Source: Planctomycetaceae bacterium (GTDB lineage Bacteria; Planctomycetota; Planctomycetia; Planctomycetales; Planctomycetaceae). Taken from it: DNA of 52,010 bases. Below the pieces are notes generated by a model. It did no database searches. It saw only the letters and a list, made by a program, of their open reading frames with translations, and had not been told where the DNA came from. How positions within the stretch are numbered: position 1 is the stretch's first letter; each line of letters begins with the position of its first letter. The position numbers were made by a program, and so were the translations under genes. The stretch is from positions 1 to 52,010 of the forward strand of contig PBOJ01000097.1 in assembly GCA_002724315.1 (NCBI GenBank). Direction: 5' to 3'. Positions 25,604 through 37,931 of this stretch are shown in pieces.

Positions 25604-26962
25604 ATGGGCGACCTGCTACCACAGTACGATTCGACCGCCGCCGACGCGGTGCTCGATGCCGACGCCCGTCGCGCGGTTGTCGACCGGTTGCTGACAGCCC
25701 GTACGGATCTTGTCCGGGATGCGAGAAATTCCTCGGGCCAGGGCGTCTTCGAACCGCTCGACGCCGACTTTGTGGACTGGCCCACACGGTTGCTGGACGA
25801 CGAGGCCGAGTTGACACGGATTGAAGAGACCGGGGCCGAATTCCGCGAACGGGCTGACGAAATCGTCTTGCTGGGCATCGGGGGGTCGTCGATGGGCCCT
25901 CGGGCACTGTTCTCGGCCCTGTGCGATCCCTACCACAACGAACGACCACGGGACGCTCGACGAAATGCCCCCCGAATCTACTTCGAGGGCGACAACCTCG
26001 ACAACAATTCCCTGGTGGCCCTGCTCGACCGCCTGGCCCACATCACCGACCAGCGGTGGCGGTTGTTGGTCACCAGCAAATCGGGCAACACCATCGAGAC
26101 GGCGATCGCGTTGCGGGTCTTCCTGTCCGCGCTGGAAGCGAAACTGGGTGATGCGGTCGAGGTCGCCGAGTCGCTGGCGGTGATGACGGGAGCCGAGAGT
26201 CCGTTGAGACATCTGGCCGTGACGCTGGGGTGCTCAAATATCTTCACACTGCCCGACAGGGTTGGCGGCCGGTTCTCGGTGATGACGCCCGTCGGGCTGC
26301 TGCCCGCGGCCATCCTTGGACTCGATATCCGCTCTCTGCTGGCCGGGGCGGCCGAAATGACGCGGGTGTTCGGCGAGGCCGATCCAGGTGACAACCCACC
26401 GCTGGACCACGCCGCCACTTCTATCACCGCCGAAGAACACCACGGCATGCACGTGCGAGTTCTGTCGGTCTGGAGCAAAGCGCTGGAACCGCTGGGCCTG
26501 TGGCACGACCAACTGCTGGCCGAGAGCCTCGGAAAGGACGGACGAGGGGCGACACCGCTGACAGCTGTCAACACTCGCGACCTGCACAGCCGTGGCCAGC
26601 AGCACCAGGCCGGCCGTCGCGACAAGTTGATCACCAATCTTCTGGTCGACGAATCCGGCAACATCCCCCTGGTCATTCCGGCAAGGACCGACGACACGGA
26701 CGAGTTGAATCGTCTCGCCGGTCGCACGCTCGACGAGGTCCTGGGCGCGGCCATCCGGGGCACCAACCTGGCCTACGCCGAGGACGCGCGGCCCACCAGC
26801 GACATCCGCCTGCCCCGACTCGACGAATTCGCCATGGGAGGCCTGTTGCAGATGCTGATGCTAGCCGTCACCCTCGAAGGCTACGCCACGGGCATCAACC
26901 CCTTTGGGCAGCCCGGCGTCGAAGCCTACAAGCGACACATGCAGAACGAGTTGGGCCAATGA
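25604..26962 (+). CDS. pgi: Glucose-6-phosphate isomerase
   Basis: 452 aa cytoplasmic enzyme interconverting glucose-6-phosphate and fructose-6-phosphate. Two SIS-type halves: LLGIGGSSMGPRALF (GIGGSS 91-96) binds the phosphate. LLVTSKSGNTIETAIALRVF carries the SKSGxTxET phosphate loop. GGRFSVMTPVGLLPAAILGLD matches PGI signature 1. ESLGKDGRGATPLTAVNTRDLHSRGQQHQAG resembles the usual ESxGK...DQHSQxQ region, with H and Q in place. INPFGQPGVEAYKRHM closes the protein. Its length resembles the shorter Bacillus-type PGI, not the 549-aa enterobacterial form. Its product feeds GlmS (328-2190) and glycolysis (enolase at 36625). Confidence 0.94.
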   Translation: MGDLLPQYDSTAADAVLDADARRAVVDRLLTARTDLVRDARNSSGQGVFEPLDADFVDWPTRLLDDEAELTRIEETGAEFRERADEIVLLGIGGSSMGPRALFSALCDPYHNERPRDARRNAPRIYFEGDNLDNNSLVALLDRLAHITDQRWRLLVTSKSGNTIETAIALRVFLSALEAKLGDAVEVAESLAVMTGAESPLRHLAVTLGCSNIFTLPDRVGGRFSVMTPVGLLPAAILGLDIRSLLAGAAEMTRVFGEADPGDNPPLDHAATSITAEEHHGMHVRVLSVWSKALEPLGLWHDQLLAESLGKDGRGATPLTAVNTRDLHSRGQQHQAGRRDKLITNLLVDESGNIPLVIPARTDDTDELNRLAGRTLDEVLGAAIRGTNLAYAEDARPTSDIRLPRLDEFAMGGLLQMLMLAVTLEGYATGINPFGQPGVEAYKRHMQNELGQ

Positions 26963-27002
26963 AAGCCCATTGGTGCCGGCGACTTGCAGGAGACAGCGAC
27001 CG

Positions 27003-27689
27003 ATGACGACCACAGTGACCTTCCTGGGACACGGGACCTTCCTGGTCGAGACCAACGGAACGCACGTGCTGATTGATCCGTTTCTGACCGACAACCCGGT
27101 GGCATCGACGACGGCCGAAGAGGTGCCCGCGGACGTAATCATCCTGACCCACGGCCACGGTGACCATGTCGGCGACGTGATCGCGGTGGCCCAACGCACG
27201 GGAGCCATGGTGATCGCGAACTTCGAGATCGTCGAGTGGCTCAGTGGCCAGGGGGTCGAGAACACCCACCCGCTGCACATCGGAGGACAACACGCATTCG
27301 AGTGGGGCACCGTCAAGCTGACAATCGCCCACCACGGCTCGATGCTGCCCGACGGATCCTGCGGGGGCAATCCCGCCGGCGTGCTGCTGAAACTCTCCGA
27401 CGGCACCATTTACCACGCCGCCGACACCGGGCTGTTCTACGACATGAAACTGATCGGAGAGACCGGTATCGACCTGGCCATCGTGCCAATCGGTGACAAC
27501 TTCACGATGGGTCCCGATGACGCCCTGAAAGCGGTCCAGTTGATCGAGCCCAAGCGGGTGATTCCCGACCACTACGACACCTGGCCGCTGATCGCCCAGG
27601 ACGCCGGGGCCTGGGCCGAACGCGTGCGAGCCGAAACGTCGGCCGAACCACTGGTGATGGCGCCCGGCGACTCGTGCGAGTTGAACTGA
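27003..27689 (+). CDS. UPF0173 metal-dependent hydrolase (metallo-beta-lactamase fold)
   Basis: 228 aa. Start ATG 27003 has GGAG about 9 bases upstream; a longer reading starting inside pgi was rejected. Metallo-beta-lactamase fold of the small UPF0173/UlaG-like group: VTFLGHGTFLVE, IDPFLTDNP, metal motif LTHGHGDHVGD (H50-x-H52-x-D54-H55), AHHGSMLPDG, YHAADTGLFYDMKLIGE, and the closing VIPDHYDTWPLI His. Length is standard. Two Zn or Mn ions are expected. Substrate unknown. It is the last gene of the dprA-pgi run and converges on the Rieske gene. Confidence 0.9.
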   Translation: MTTTVTFLGHGTFLVETNGTHVLIDPFLTDNPVASTTAEEVPADVIILTHGHGDHVGDVIAVAQRTGAMVIANFEIVEWLSGQGVENTHPLHIGGQHAFEWGTVKLTIAHHGSMLPDGSCGGNPAGVLLKLSDGTIYHAADTGLFYDMKLIGETGIDLAIVPIGDNFTMGPDDALKAVQLIEPKRVIPDHYDTWPLIAQDAGAWAERVRAETSAEPLVMAPGDSCELN

Positions 27690-27708
27690 ACACGTCCCAG
27701 CCGCTGGC

Positions 27709-28059
27709 TCACTCGTCGCTGGCTGAGGCGTCGGGTTCCGGGCGGCCGGGCACCAGCACCTGGATCTCGTCCTCAACCACCCGCACCTCGTAGCAGTCGC
27801 TCTTGAGTTCCGACTGGGGATTGTCCAGCCAGGTGCCATCGGTGATGCAGAACCGCCAGGCATGCCACGGGCAGGTGACCTGGTCGTCCTCGACCCAGCC
27901 GGTCGCCAACGAAGCCCCCATGTGGGGACAACTGTCGTTGATGGCGTGGTAGTGTCCGTCTTTGAGAAAGACGGCGACCATTCGCCCCGAAACCGCAAAG
28001 GCTCGCCCTTCGCCCTCGGGAATGTCACCGGTTTTGGCCACCGCCTGGAATTCTGCCAT
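27709..28059 (-). CDS. Rieske [2Fe-2S] ferredoxin-like protein (NirD type)
   Basis: 116 aa soluble Rieske protein. ATG 28059 follows GAGG at 8 bases. Cluster motif: SCPHMGASLATGWVEDDQ...CPWHAWRF, that is C44-x-H46 and C63-x2-H66 with 16 residues between, the normal Rieske spacing. No membrane helix or catalytic oxygenase domain is attached. The overall form is that of the small subunit NirD or of biphenyl-dioxygenase-type ferredoxins. No nitrite reductase or dioxygenase gene is adjacent, so the electron partner is unknown. The last residues (PGRPEPDASASDE) are a low-complexity acidic tail. Confidence 0.9.
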   Translation of the reverse strand: MAEFQAVAKTGDIPEGEGRAFAVSGRMVAVFLKDGHYHAINDSCPHMGASLATGWVEDDQVTCPWHAWRFCITDGTWLDNPQSELKSDCYEVRVVEDEIQVLVPGRPEPDASASDE

Positions 28060-28266
28060 CGTGTTCGCCTCACTGATCGCCACAACCGGTCTCATCACCC
28101 CGGCACCCGACTCGAGGCGGGCCGAGTATAGCCACCACCGTCGCGAGTGTCCTCCTCGGTTGACCTCCGTGGGTCGCGTGCGAGAATCTGTGCTGACCCA
28201 CCGGGGCCGTGTCGGCATCGGTCACCCGGGCATCCAGAACACAGTCTCTTCCGATGGGAGCTCCCG

Positions 28267-29064
28267 ATGAAACAGAACCCGGTGAAAGCGGCCCTTCGAG
28301 CCGGTCAGCCCCAGGTGGGCACGTGGCTGAGCCTGGGAAACGTCTACGCGACCCGTCTGATGGCCCGAGTGGGATTCCCCTGGCTGACCCTCGACATCGA
28401 ACACTCGCCCGTCGACTGGAGCGACGCGGCCCTGGTGTTCGGTGCGATTGCCGATGCCGGCTGCGTGCCCCTGGCGAGGGTGCCGAGAGGTGACCACGAC
28501 CTGATCAAGCGGGTGCTCGATGCCGGAGCACACGGAATTGTGGTGCCGATGGTCGACACGGTCGAACAGGCCAAGGCTGCCATCGCCGCGGCCAAGTACC
28601 CCCCGGTCGGCGATCGGTCGGTCGGTGGCGGCCTGCACGCCATCAACTTCGACGCCGCCGCAGGTGACTACTACGAACAGGCCAACGACAACATCCTGGT
28701 CGTGCTGCAGACAGAATCGCCACAGGGCGTTGAGAACGCACCGGACATTTACAGCCTCCCGGGAGTCGACGCGATCTTCGTTGGTCCCAATGACCTGAGA
28801 TTCCAGATGCGGGACGACGACGGAACATTTCCGACGCCCGAGGAACACGAAGCGATGATGCAGCGGGTACTGGCCACCGGCAAGGACGTCGGAACGCCGG
28901 TCGGGTTGCACGTTCAGACAGCCGAGGACGTCCAGCGGCGGATCGGCGAAGGTTGGCAGTTCATCGCGATTGGCAGCGAGTTGAAGATGATGCTCAATTC
29001 GGCCCAGCAGATCGTGACCGACCTGAGCCTGGAGACCCAGGCGGCCGACCTGGCCCGCTACTAG
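28267..29064 (+). CDS. HpcH/HpaI-family aldolase
   Basis: 265 aa class II (metal-dependent) pyruvate aldolase family, which includes 4-hydroxy-2-oxoheptanedioate and 2-keto-3-deoxy-L-rhamnonate aldolases. TIM-barrel signatures: [34 protein letters not shown] (usual DxEH), [30 protein letters not shown], the [11 protein letters not shown]lu that binds metal, and [10 protein letters not shown] whose Asp is the second ligand. ATG 28267 was selected because GGAG lies 8-9 bases upstream and the preceding 40 residues of the longer frame have no family match. Substrate not determinable. It is divergent from the Rieske gene with a 207-base gap containing a TATA-like string near 28127. Confidence 0.9.
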   Translation: MKQNPVKAALRAGQPQVGTWLSLGNVYATRLMARVGFPWLTLDIEHSPVDWSDAALVFGAIADAGCVPLARVPRGDHDLIKRVLDAGAHGIVVPMVDTVEQAKAAIAAAKYPPVGDRSVGGGLHAINFDAAAGDYYEQANDNILVVLQTESPQGVENAPDIYSLPGVDAIFVGPNDLRFQMRDDDGTFPTPEEHEAMMQRVLATGKDVGTPVGLHVQTAEDVQRRIGEGWQFIAIGSELKMMLNSAQQIVTDLSLETQAADLARY

Positions 29065-29116
29065 CCACGCGAAGCGTCGTGGCAGTTGAAGGCATCGGAT
29101 TCCGGAGCCACGGCCA

Positions 29117-30241
29117 ATGCCGTCCGACTCTCACCGCGTCGCCATCCTCTGCGAATTCGGCTCGGTCAACGGAGGTGAGCGGTCGCTGTTGGCCCTGATC
29201 CCGGCCATCCGGGCCAGGGGCTGGGACCCGGTCGTCGTGGCACCGGCCGTCGGCGAGTTGGCCGAAGAACTGGCGGCTCGGAAGATCGAGCACGTCGACT
29301 TCTCCGTCAACGACAACCGCGACAACGCGGTCGAACGTCTCGAGGAACTTCTCGGGAAGTGCGGTGCCGGACTGCTGCACGCCAACAGCCTGTCGATGAG
29401 CCGGCTGTCCGGGCGACTGGCACGCCGAACCGGCCGTCCCACGACCGGACACCTCCGCGACATTCTCAATCTCTCGAATGCCGCCCTGGAGGACATCAAC
29501 ACCAATCGCCGTCTGCTGGCCGTCTCGCACGCTACCCGAGACCACCACGTCGCCGCGGGACTCGACCCCGACCGCACCCGAGTGGTCTACAACGGAATCG
29601 ATCCGGCCCAATTCCGCAATCCGGTACGGCCCCCCGGCTGGCTGAAACGCGAATTGAACATCACTCGGCCCGGCCTGCTGGTCGCAACCATCGGCCAGAT
29701 CGGACTCCGCAAGGCCCTGGACGTGCTGGCCGAAGCCGCAACCCGAGTCGAAACCGATATCGACTACTTGGTCATCGGCGAGAGACTGTCCCAAAAAGCC
29801 GAGAGCGTGATGTTCGAAGACGCGGTGTTCGCACGGTTTGAGGACTCGGCTCCCTCGGGCCGGATCCACCGGCTGGGCTACCGTCGGGATATCCCCGAGT
29901 TGCTGGCCGAAATCGACCTGTTGGTTCATCCGGCCCGCCAGGAACCCCTCGGCCGTGTGCTGCTGGAAGCCGCAGCGGCAGGCCGCGCGATCCTGGCCAC
30001 CGACGTGGGCGGTACCGGTGAGATCCTCACCGACGGACGCACGTCGATCCTGGTGCCCGCCGACGACCCCGCCGCGCTGGCCGACGAACTGGCGCGGCTG
30101 GCAGCCGACCCGAACTTGAGAACCCGGCTGGGAACCGCGGCCAGCGAACAGGTCGCCGAAAGATTTCCGATCAACGCAGCCGCCGAAGGCCTGGTCGCCG
30201 CCTGGCGCGAGACGCTGGCCGAATTGGACACCTCGTCCTAG
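29117..30241 (+). CDS. GT4-family glycosyltransferase
   Basis: 374 aa. GT-B fold, retaining group 1/GT4. N-terminal half: VAILCEFGSVNGGERSLLALIPAIRARGWDPVVVAPAVG, then SHATRDHHVAAGLDPDRTRVVYNGIDPAQF, the usual interdomain segment. C-terminal nucleotide-sugar half: GQIGLRKALDVLAEAA, RIHRLGYRRDIPELLAEIDLLVHPARQEPLGRVLLEAAAAGRAILATDVGG, with the E-x7-E motif (EPLGRVLLE). Donor and acceptor unknown. GGAG lies about 10 bases before the ATG. Its stop TAG shares the palindrome CTAG (30238-30241) with the stop of the convergent gene, so the two coding regions overlap by four bases. Confidence 0.9.
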   Translation: MPSDSHRVAILCEFGSVNGGERSLLALIPAIRARGWDPVVVAPAVGELAEELAARKIEHVDFSVNDNRDNAVERLEELLGKCGAGLLHANSLSMSRLSGRLARRTGRPTTGHLRDILNLSNAALEDINTNRRLLAVSHATRDHHVAAGLDPDRTRVVYNGIDPAQFRNPVRPPGWLKRELNITRPGLLVATIGQIGLRKALDVLAEAATRVETDIDYLVIGERLSQKAESVMFEDAVFARFEDSAPSGRIHRLGYRRDIPELLAEIDLLVHPARQEPLGRVLLEAAAAGRAILATDVGGTGEILTDGRTSILVPADDPAALADELARLAADPNLRTRLGTAASEQVAERFPINAAAEGLVAAWRETLAELDTSS

Positions 30242-30639
30242 GCGTCATGGAATTCGGACCAACGCTCCCAGGCGTAGGCCCATTCCATCCACATCCGCAG
30301 GAACGACCACAGCATCCTCATGCGACCCAAAGACTCCGACGGGAGTTTCTCCTGTCGCGAGACCGAACCCTGGGCCACGTCAGCCAGGTTCCAACGGGAG
30401 GCCAATTGCCGGCTGATGCCATCGGCCGTCAGGTCGGAATCGGCGTCCTCGGAGATTAGGCCAGCGGCATGCGCCGTCACGAACAACTCGAAAAGCTTGT
30501 CCCTGTAGGGGTCGAGCTCCAGCGGCCGCGTGGTCGCCTCGGCGTCAATCAGCAAGGACTCAATCCGATCAACAATATCTCCAGCAAGAGCCGTCAAGCC
30601 CGTCTCCTGGTTGCCGAGTCCGGGATGTGGTGTATTCAC
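30238..30639 (-). CDS. Hypothetical protein, Trp-rich C-terminus
   Basis: About 133 aa, not recognised. Mostly helical by composition, acidic in the middle (LISEDADSDLTADGIS), then a Trp/Met-rich end (MRMLWSFLRMWMEWAYAWERWSEF) that could be amphipathic or membrane-associated. The start is doubtful: GTG 30639 has GGGG upstream, while the longer frame to 30708 would need a TTG without a Shine-Dalgarno. It is the last gene of the minus-strand run psd-pssA-ribE-rsmA-guaB. No function is proposed. Confidence 0.55.
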   Translation of the reverse strand: MNTPHPGLGNQETGLTALAGDIVDRIESLLIDAEATTRPLELDPYRDKLFELFVTAHAAGLISEDADSDLTADGISRQLASRWNLADVAQGSVSRQEKLPSESLGRMRMLWSFLRMWMEWAYAWERWSEFHDA

Positions 30640-30709
30640 GCGTGTAGCCCCAATTCGGGATGATGTCCCGCATGGCCCCTGCCAACCAGGACCCCTCCAG
30701 CCTATCAAC

Positions 30710-31516
30710 CTAGGGAACCAGGAAGAACAGTCCCGTCGTCACGCCGGCCTGGACCGCCGCGGCCTCGGTATTCCACGGCACCTGGTACAGGAGCATCGGC
30801 GCCGGTTCACCGGGACGGTACCAACCCAGCGTGTAGGTCTTTTTCAGGATCGGATCGATGGTCATCTGGTACGGCAACCCGATCAACTGCATGCCGAAGC
30901 GGTGGGCCGACACGAACGGCTGAACCAGTTCGTGATGTGTGTGCCCGTACCGCTCGAGAGGTGCGTCCTCGAAGTAGAGCGGAAAATGGTAGAGATCGGT
31001 GGGTTTCCAGTGGTAGACCTGTGACTCGAAAACCCGCTTGGTCAACTCGCCGCCGCCCAGGTTCAATTCCTCGGGCTTGCGAGCCACCGGCGGACGCCCC
31101 GTGGGCGAGTAGTCCTGGAACGGACGGATCGTGGTGATCCTCCGCAGTTGCTTCGGGTCCTTGACGGCCGCCGGTTTCTGCGTGGCCGCAATCGGCGTCA
31201 CCTGCGACTTCCGGGGGACCACGTCGGGGATCGGGACGGCCTGACCGGTGGCCCGCCCCCGCTCGGAAACCTCGGCCGGCTTGGCAAACGGAGGCCTGAC
31301 GGGTCCGGGAGATCTCGACTTCGCAGGTTTCCGGATCACGACTCGTGGCAGGGCGTAGGATGACGAGGGCCCGGGATCCTCTGCCGTGGCCGACCCGAAA
31401 CCGAGGGACAGCATCGCCACGGCGACCACCAACCGGCCGGTCAGCCGGTCAGGTCGTTTCCATCGGCGAATGTTCCGCCGTGTAGTTTGGTGCTTCCTGC
31501 GTGATCGCGATGTCAT
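30710..31516 (-). CDS. Exported hypothetical protein overlapping guaB
   Basis: 268 aa. ATG 31516 has GGGAG 10 bases upstream and gives a signal peptide with a long Arg-rich n-region ([24 protein letters not shown]) and hydrophobic [17 protein letters not shown]. The first 68 bases lie inside the 3' end of guaB in another frame. A Pro-rich, basic linker (about 50-130) precedes a C-terminal domain with [52 protein letters not shown], a compact aromatic-rich block that I believe recurs in exported planctomycete proteins but cannot name. Envelope location is likely; function unknown. Confidence 0.72.
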   Translation of the reverse strand: MTSRSRRKHQTTRRNIRRWKRPDRLTGRLVVAVAMLSLGFGSATAEDPGPSSSYALPRVVIRKPAKSRSPGPVRPPFAKPAEVSERGRATGQAVPIPDVVPRKSQVTPIAATQKPAAVKDPKQLRRITTIRPFQDYSPTGRPPVARKPEELNLGGGELTKRVFESQVYHWKPTDLYHFPLYFEDAPLERYGHTHHELVQPFVSAHRFGMQLIGLPYQMTIDPILKKTYTLGWYRPGEPAPMLLYQVPWNTEAAAVQAGVTTGLFFLVP

Positions 31517-32936
31517 GGGGATGATTCTCCCGAACGGAGGCTGGCGATACCTGGATGAATCTCGCTTCCGTCCTCAACTCCGAAATCGTCCGTGTTCCCA
31601 AGTAACCCATGCCGGCCCGCAATCCTCCGATAATCTGGTAGAGGAAGTTGTTGAGTGGTCCCTTGTGAGGCACTCGTCCCTCGACTCCTTCCGGTACCAG
31701 CTTCCCGGCCTCCTGCCGACCTGCGTCGTTTGCGCTCTGCCTGTATCGTTCGCTGCTGCCCTTGACCATCGCTCCCAGCGATCCCATCCCGCGGTACTGC
31801 TTGAAGCTGCGCCCCTGGAAGAGGATCAACTCGCCGGGACTTTCGTCGAGCCCGGCGAACAGACCTCCGAGCATGACAACGTGTGCCCCGGCAGCGAGGG
31901 CTTTGGTGATGTCTCCGCTGTAACGAATCCCTCCGTCAGCAATGATCGGAACGTCGGTGTCGGCGATGGCCTTGGCCGTGTGGGCAATCGCTGTCAACTG
32001 GGGAACTCCGACCCCCGAAATGATCCTCGTGGTGCAAATTGATCCGGGCCCGATTCCAACCTTGATCGCATCGGCTCCTGCCATCAGCAGGTCACGGGCC
32101 CCATCCGTGGTGGCCACGTTTCCGGCAATCACATCGATTTCGTGCCGCCGCTTGATCTCCTTGACCGTCTCGACAACGTTCTCCGAGTGCCCGTGGGCAC
32201 TGTCGACGACCAGGACGTCGACTCCCTTTTCCAGTAACGCCTCGACGCGGTCGAAATCCGACACTCCGACCGCCGCACCGACCCGCAAACGACCCCGCGT
32301 GTCCTTGGAAGCCAGCGGAAACCGGTGATTCTTATCTATGTCCTTGATCGTGATTAATCCCTTTAATCGGTAATCTCGATCCACCAGCAACAGTTTCTCG
32401 ACCTTGTTTTCCAACAGAATTCTCTGAGCGTCCTCGAGCAAGGTCTCCTCGGGAGCTGTCACGAGGTTGTCGCGGGTCATCACCTCCTCGATTCTCGTCT
32501 CCGGAGAATCGAGAAACCTGAGATCTCGGCGGGTGAGGATCCCCTTCAGGATGCCGCCGACGGTGATCGGAACACCGCCGATATTGCGTTCATCCATGAT
32601 CCGAGCGGCCTCGGCAGCGGTAGCCTCCGGGGGCAGGGTGACCGGGTCGACGATCACGCCGTGCTCGCTTCGCTTCACTCGGTCGACCTCCAGCGCCTGC
32701 TGCTCGACGGTCATGTTCTTGTGGATGATCCCGATGCCCCCCTCCTGGGCCAACGCGATCGCCATGTCGCTTTCGGTCACCGTGTCCATCGGACTGCTGA
32801 CCACCGGAAGATTCAGAGGAATGTTCCGGGTCAAGCGACTGCGGACGTCCACCTCCGACGGCATGATGCTGCTGAAGAGCGGCTCGAGCAAAACGTCGTC
32901 GAACGTGTAACCGCGATAGGCAATCCGGCTTTCCAT
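31449..32936 (-). CDS. guaB: Inosine-5'-monophosphate dehydrogenase
   Basis: 495 aa cytoplasmic enzyme oxidising IMP to XMP with NAD, the first committed step to GMP. ATG 32936 gives the usual N-terminus ([14 protein letters not shown]) and has AGGGA 9 bases upstream, inside the end of rsmA. TIM barrel interrupted by a pair of CBS domains (about 95-205). Catalytic loop [14 protein letters not shown] (296-309) with Cys301 as nucleophile. [26 protein letters not shown] and [13 protein letters not shown] are typical; the flap carries [11 protein letters not shown] domains usually sense adenine/guanine nucleotides. Four bases separate it from rsmA, and the next gene overlaps its 3' end. Confidence 0.96.
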   Translation of the reverse strand: MESRIAYRGYTFDDVLLEPLFSSIMPSEVDVRSRLTRNIPLNLPVVSSPMDTVTESDMAIALAQEGGIGIIHKNMTVEQQALEVDRVKRSEHGVIVDPVTLPPEATAAEAARIMDERNIGGVPITVGGILKGILTRRDLRFLDSPETRIEEVMTRDNLVTAPEETLLEDAQRILLENKVEKLLLVDRDYRLKGLITIKDIDKNHRFPLASKDTRGRLRVGAAVGVSDFDRVEALLEKGVDVLVVDSAHGHSENVVETVKEIKRRHEIDVIAGNVATTDGARDLLMAGADAIKVGIGPGSICTTRIISGVGVPQLTAIAHTAKAIADTDVPIIADGGIRYSGDITKALAAGAHVVMLGGLFAGLDESPGELILFQGRSFKQYRGMGSLGAMVKGSSERYRQSANDAGRQEAGKLVPEGVEGRVPHKGPLNNFLYQIIGGLRAGMGYLGTRTISELRTEARFIQVSPASVRENHPHDIAITQEAPNYTAEHSPMETT

Positions 32937-32940
32937 GGCA

Positions 32941-33870
32941 CTAATTTCCCTGTCGAGCTTCCGGTGCGGAATTGACCCTGTGATACAACCGATTCGACAA
33001 TTCCACCAGAGCAGCCACGTCGATTTGTTCGGCTCGCGTCCCGGTGGCGATCTCCATCTCGGCAAACACGTCGTCGATGTCGGCCTTGGAAAGCTGCTTG
33101 CGATACATGCCGGCCAGCACGCTGCGAAAGTGCTTCCGACGCTGGTGGAAACCGCGTCGAAGAAAGTCCTGAAAAAACGCCCGGTCGATGATCCGTCGAC
33201 GTCCGGCCGGATCCGGTGCCAGCCTCACGATGGCACTTTGAACCCGAGGTCGAGGCCAGAAGACATTCGGTGGCAACCGCCGAAGCGTCTTCACGTGGCA
33301 CTGGGACTGCAGCCAGGCCGAGAGTGCCCCGTAGTCGCGGCTGCCCGGTGAGGCCGTCATCCTCTCGGCCAGTTCCCACTGGATGGTCACCACCATCCGT
33401 TCCCATTCGAGATCGGTCGCGACCAGGTTCGAGACAATCGGAGTCGCAATGCTGTAGGGCAGGTTGGCCACCAGCTTCAGTCTCCGTCCCGGGACCTCGG
33501 CGAGCCTCTCATCGATCAACTCGAGCAGCTCCGGCGCGAAGTGGTTCTTGTTCTTCAGGGCATCCTGATGCAACAGCGTCACGTTGGAGAACTCATCGAC
33601 GACCTCCCTGGCCAAAGTCACCATGTTGGTGTCCACCTCGACGGTGATCACCGCTCCGGCCAGCGCCGAGAGTTGGGCCGTCAGGCTGCCGGTTCCGGTG
33701 CCGATCTCCAGCACGACATCCTCGGGACCAAGACGCCCCTCCCGGGCCAGCACATCGATGAGATTGAGATCGATCAGGAAGTTCTGGCCGAAATCGGTCC
33801 GGGGATGGAACCCGTGGCGGGCAAAGAGATCCATCAGGTAACTGCGGGTCTGTCGGACGGCGGGTTTCAT
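32941..33870 (-). CDS. rsmA: 16S rRNA dimethyladenosine transferase
   Basis: 309 aa cytoplasmic SAM-dependent methyltransferase (KsgA) that dimethylates two adjacent adenines in helix 45 near the 3' end of 16S rRNA, the same helix whose end is encoded at position 1-81. Motifs: [13 protein letters not shown] (26-37), SAM site [12 protein letters not shown] (53-64), acidic VEVD, catalytic NLPYSIATP (NLPY 136-139), and the later [14 protein letters not shown]. The C-terminal helical domain includes [17 protein letters not shown]. The ATG at 33870 overlaps the stop of ribE as ATGA, indicating coupled translation. Length is slightly longer than the E. coli enzyme because of an N-terminal helix. 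Confidence 0.95.
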   Translation of the reverse strand: MKPAVRQTRSYLMDLFARHGFHPRTDFGQNFLIDLNLIDVLAREGRLGPEDVVLEIGTGTGSLTAQLSALAGAVITVEVDTNMVTLAREVVDEFSNVTLLHQDALKNKNHFAPELLELIDERLAEVPGRRLKLVANLPYSIATPIVSNLVATDLEWERMVVTIQWELAERMTASPGSRDYGALSAWLQSQCHVKTLRRLPPNVFWPRPRVQSAIVRLAPDPAGRRRIIDRAFFQDFLRRGFHQRRKHFRSVLAGMYRKQLSKADIDDVFAEMEIATGTRAEQIDVAALVELSNRLYHRVNSAPEARQGN

Positions 33871-34493
33871 TCCGGGCCACCTCCGGCGACCCCGTCGATC
33901 GCTCCCCCCACGACCAGTTTCTGTACGTACTTGGCCAGGATGTCGGTCTCGATATTGACCCGTGCCCCGGTCTCTCGAACCCCCAGCGTGGTCACCTCCA
34001 GCGTGTGCGGAATCAGCGCGACGCTGAAACGGGTCTCGGCCACTTCGACCACGGTCAGGCTGACCCCGTCGACAGCAACCGATCCCTTGGAGACCAGTTG
34101 TGGTGCCAGGTCTCCGGACACCTCGAACCACATCGTCACCCACTCACCATCCCGACGGACATCGACGACGCTGGCCGTGCCGTCAACATGGCCCTGAACA
34201 AAGTGTCCTCCCAACCGTCCCCCGGCCGCCAAAGGCCGCTCGAGGTTCACCGGAGCTCCCGGAACCAGTTCGCCGAGGTTGGTGCGGGCCAGGGTCTCGG
34301 GGCCGGCTTCGAACCACAGCGTCGCCGCACCGATCTCCACAACCGTCAAGCAACAGCCATTGATGGCGACACTGTCGCCCACAGACGCCTCACCGGCCCA
34401 GGCCTCCCCGACACCGATTTCCAACCGGCATGCCGGCGGATCGTCGACCAGGCCGCTGACGGTTCCGCGAGCTTCGACGAGGCCTGTGAACAT
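33867..34493 (-). CDS. ribE: Riboflavin synthase alpha subunit
   Basis: 208 aa cytoplasmic enzyme dismutating two 6,7-dimethyl-8-ribityllumazines to riboflavin. The diagnostic N-terminus MFTGLVEARGTV fixes ATG 34493; the long upstream extension has no family match. Two lumazine-binding repeats: the first contains GDSVAINGCCLTVV and FEAGPETLARTNLG, the second GGHFVQGHVDGTASV, KGSVAVDGVSLTVVEV and ALIPHTLEVTTLG. Other riboflavin genes are not next to it; it sits in the psd-guaB operon. 11 bases after pssA and overlapping rsmA by 4. Confidence 0.96.
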   Translation of the reverse strand: MFTGLVEARGTVSGLVDDPPACRLEIGVGEAWAGEASVGDSVAINGCCLTVVEIGAATLWFEAGPETLARTNLGELVPGAPVNLERPLAAGGRLGGHFVQGHVDGTASVVDVRRDGEWVTMWFEVSGDLAPQLVSKGSVAVDGVSLTVVEVAETRFSVALIPHTLEVTTLGVRETGARVNIETDILAKYVQKLVVGGAIDGVAGGGPE

Positions 34494-34504
34494 GGAGCAA
34501 TCCG

Positions 34505-35376
34505 TCAGATTTCGGTCGGCTTGTGGAGCCGCCGAGAGACCAGGGACTGGCAGACCGCCTTCACCGGCGGAGAAAAGGCGTACCAGCAGAGAATCAACGG
34601 GATGGCGACCTCGTGCTGCCAGTAGATCACCGCCAGAGCAAAGACCAACTGGATCATGTGCGTTCGACTGCGGCGGCCCCGCAACAGGTGATTGACCGCA
34701 TGCACGTAGGGAATTCGACTGACCATCAGGCAGGACAGGGCCAGCGTCACCACCGGCAACGAGAGTTGAAGGATCGGTCCGAGCCACTCGGACACCACCT
34801 GGGTCGGGCCGTCATTGGACCGCACCAGCAGCTGGTGTGAGATCGGAATGCTCGCCACGACACTGGCCGCCGCCGGCGAGGGCAGCCCGCTGAACTCCAC
34901 GTGCGAGTCCTCCTCGTCGGTCTCGGAATTGAACCTCGCCAGCCGCAACGCCGCACAGACGGCGTACAACGCTGCCAGGACCCAGAGCAGACGATGCAGT
35001 TGGCTGCCCTGCTCGGCCCACAATTCGTGCGGAGCGTAGATGCGAGTGAACTGCAGCATCAGGAATGCCGGGGCAATTCCGAAACTGACGACATCGCAGA
35101 GGCTGTCGAGGTTTGCGCCGAACTCACTGGTCTGATTGGTCAGACGTGCCACGCTGCCATCGAAGGCATCAAAGACCATCGCGAGATAAATCAGCACCGC
35201 AGCGATCACCAGCCCCTGGCCCTCCTGGGCGGCATTGGGCCCCAGCAGCGCGGCAAAGGTCAGTGTCGAGTCGGAGGGCCCGAGCTTGGCGGCGAAAGTG
35301 ATGCAGCCGAACCCGCAGATCAGGTTGCCCAGCGTCAACATCGTCGGCAGCACGGCAAAGACCTTACGGCGACTTT

Positions 35377-35380
<4 letters not shown>
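34505..35380 (-). CDS. pssA: CDP-diacylglycerol-serine O-phosphatidyltransferase
   Basis: 291 aa inner-membrane enzyme making phosphatidylserine from CDP-diacylglycerol and serine. The CDP-alcohol phosphotransferase signature is complete: D71-x2-D74-G75-x2-A78-R79-x8-G88-x3-D92-x3-D96 in DAFDGSVARL...EFGANLDSLCD. About eight hydrophobic helices. The N-terminus MKSRRKVFAVLPTMLTLGNLICGFG is typical of the Bacillus/archaeal-type PssA. Its ATG overlaps the psd stop (ATGA), with AAGGAAGG inside psd as ribosome binding site, so Ps synthesis and decarboxylation are translationally coupled. Confidence 0.95.
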
Positions 35381-37896
<2,516 letters not shown>

Positions 37897-37931
37897 TCGA
37901 TCGTGCGACCGGCCGACACAGGACCCCAGCC

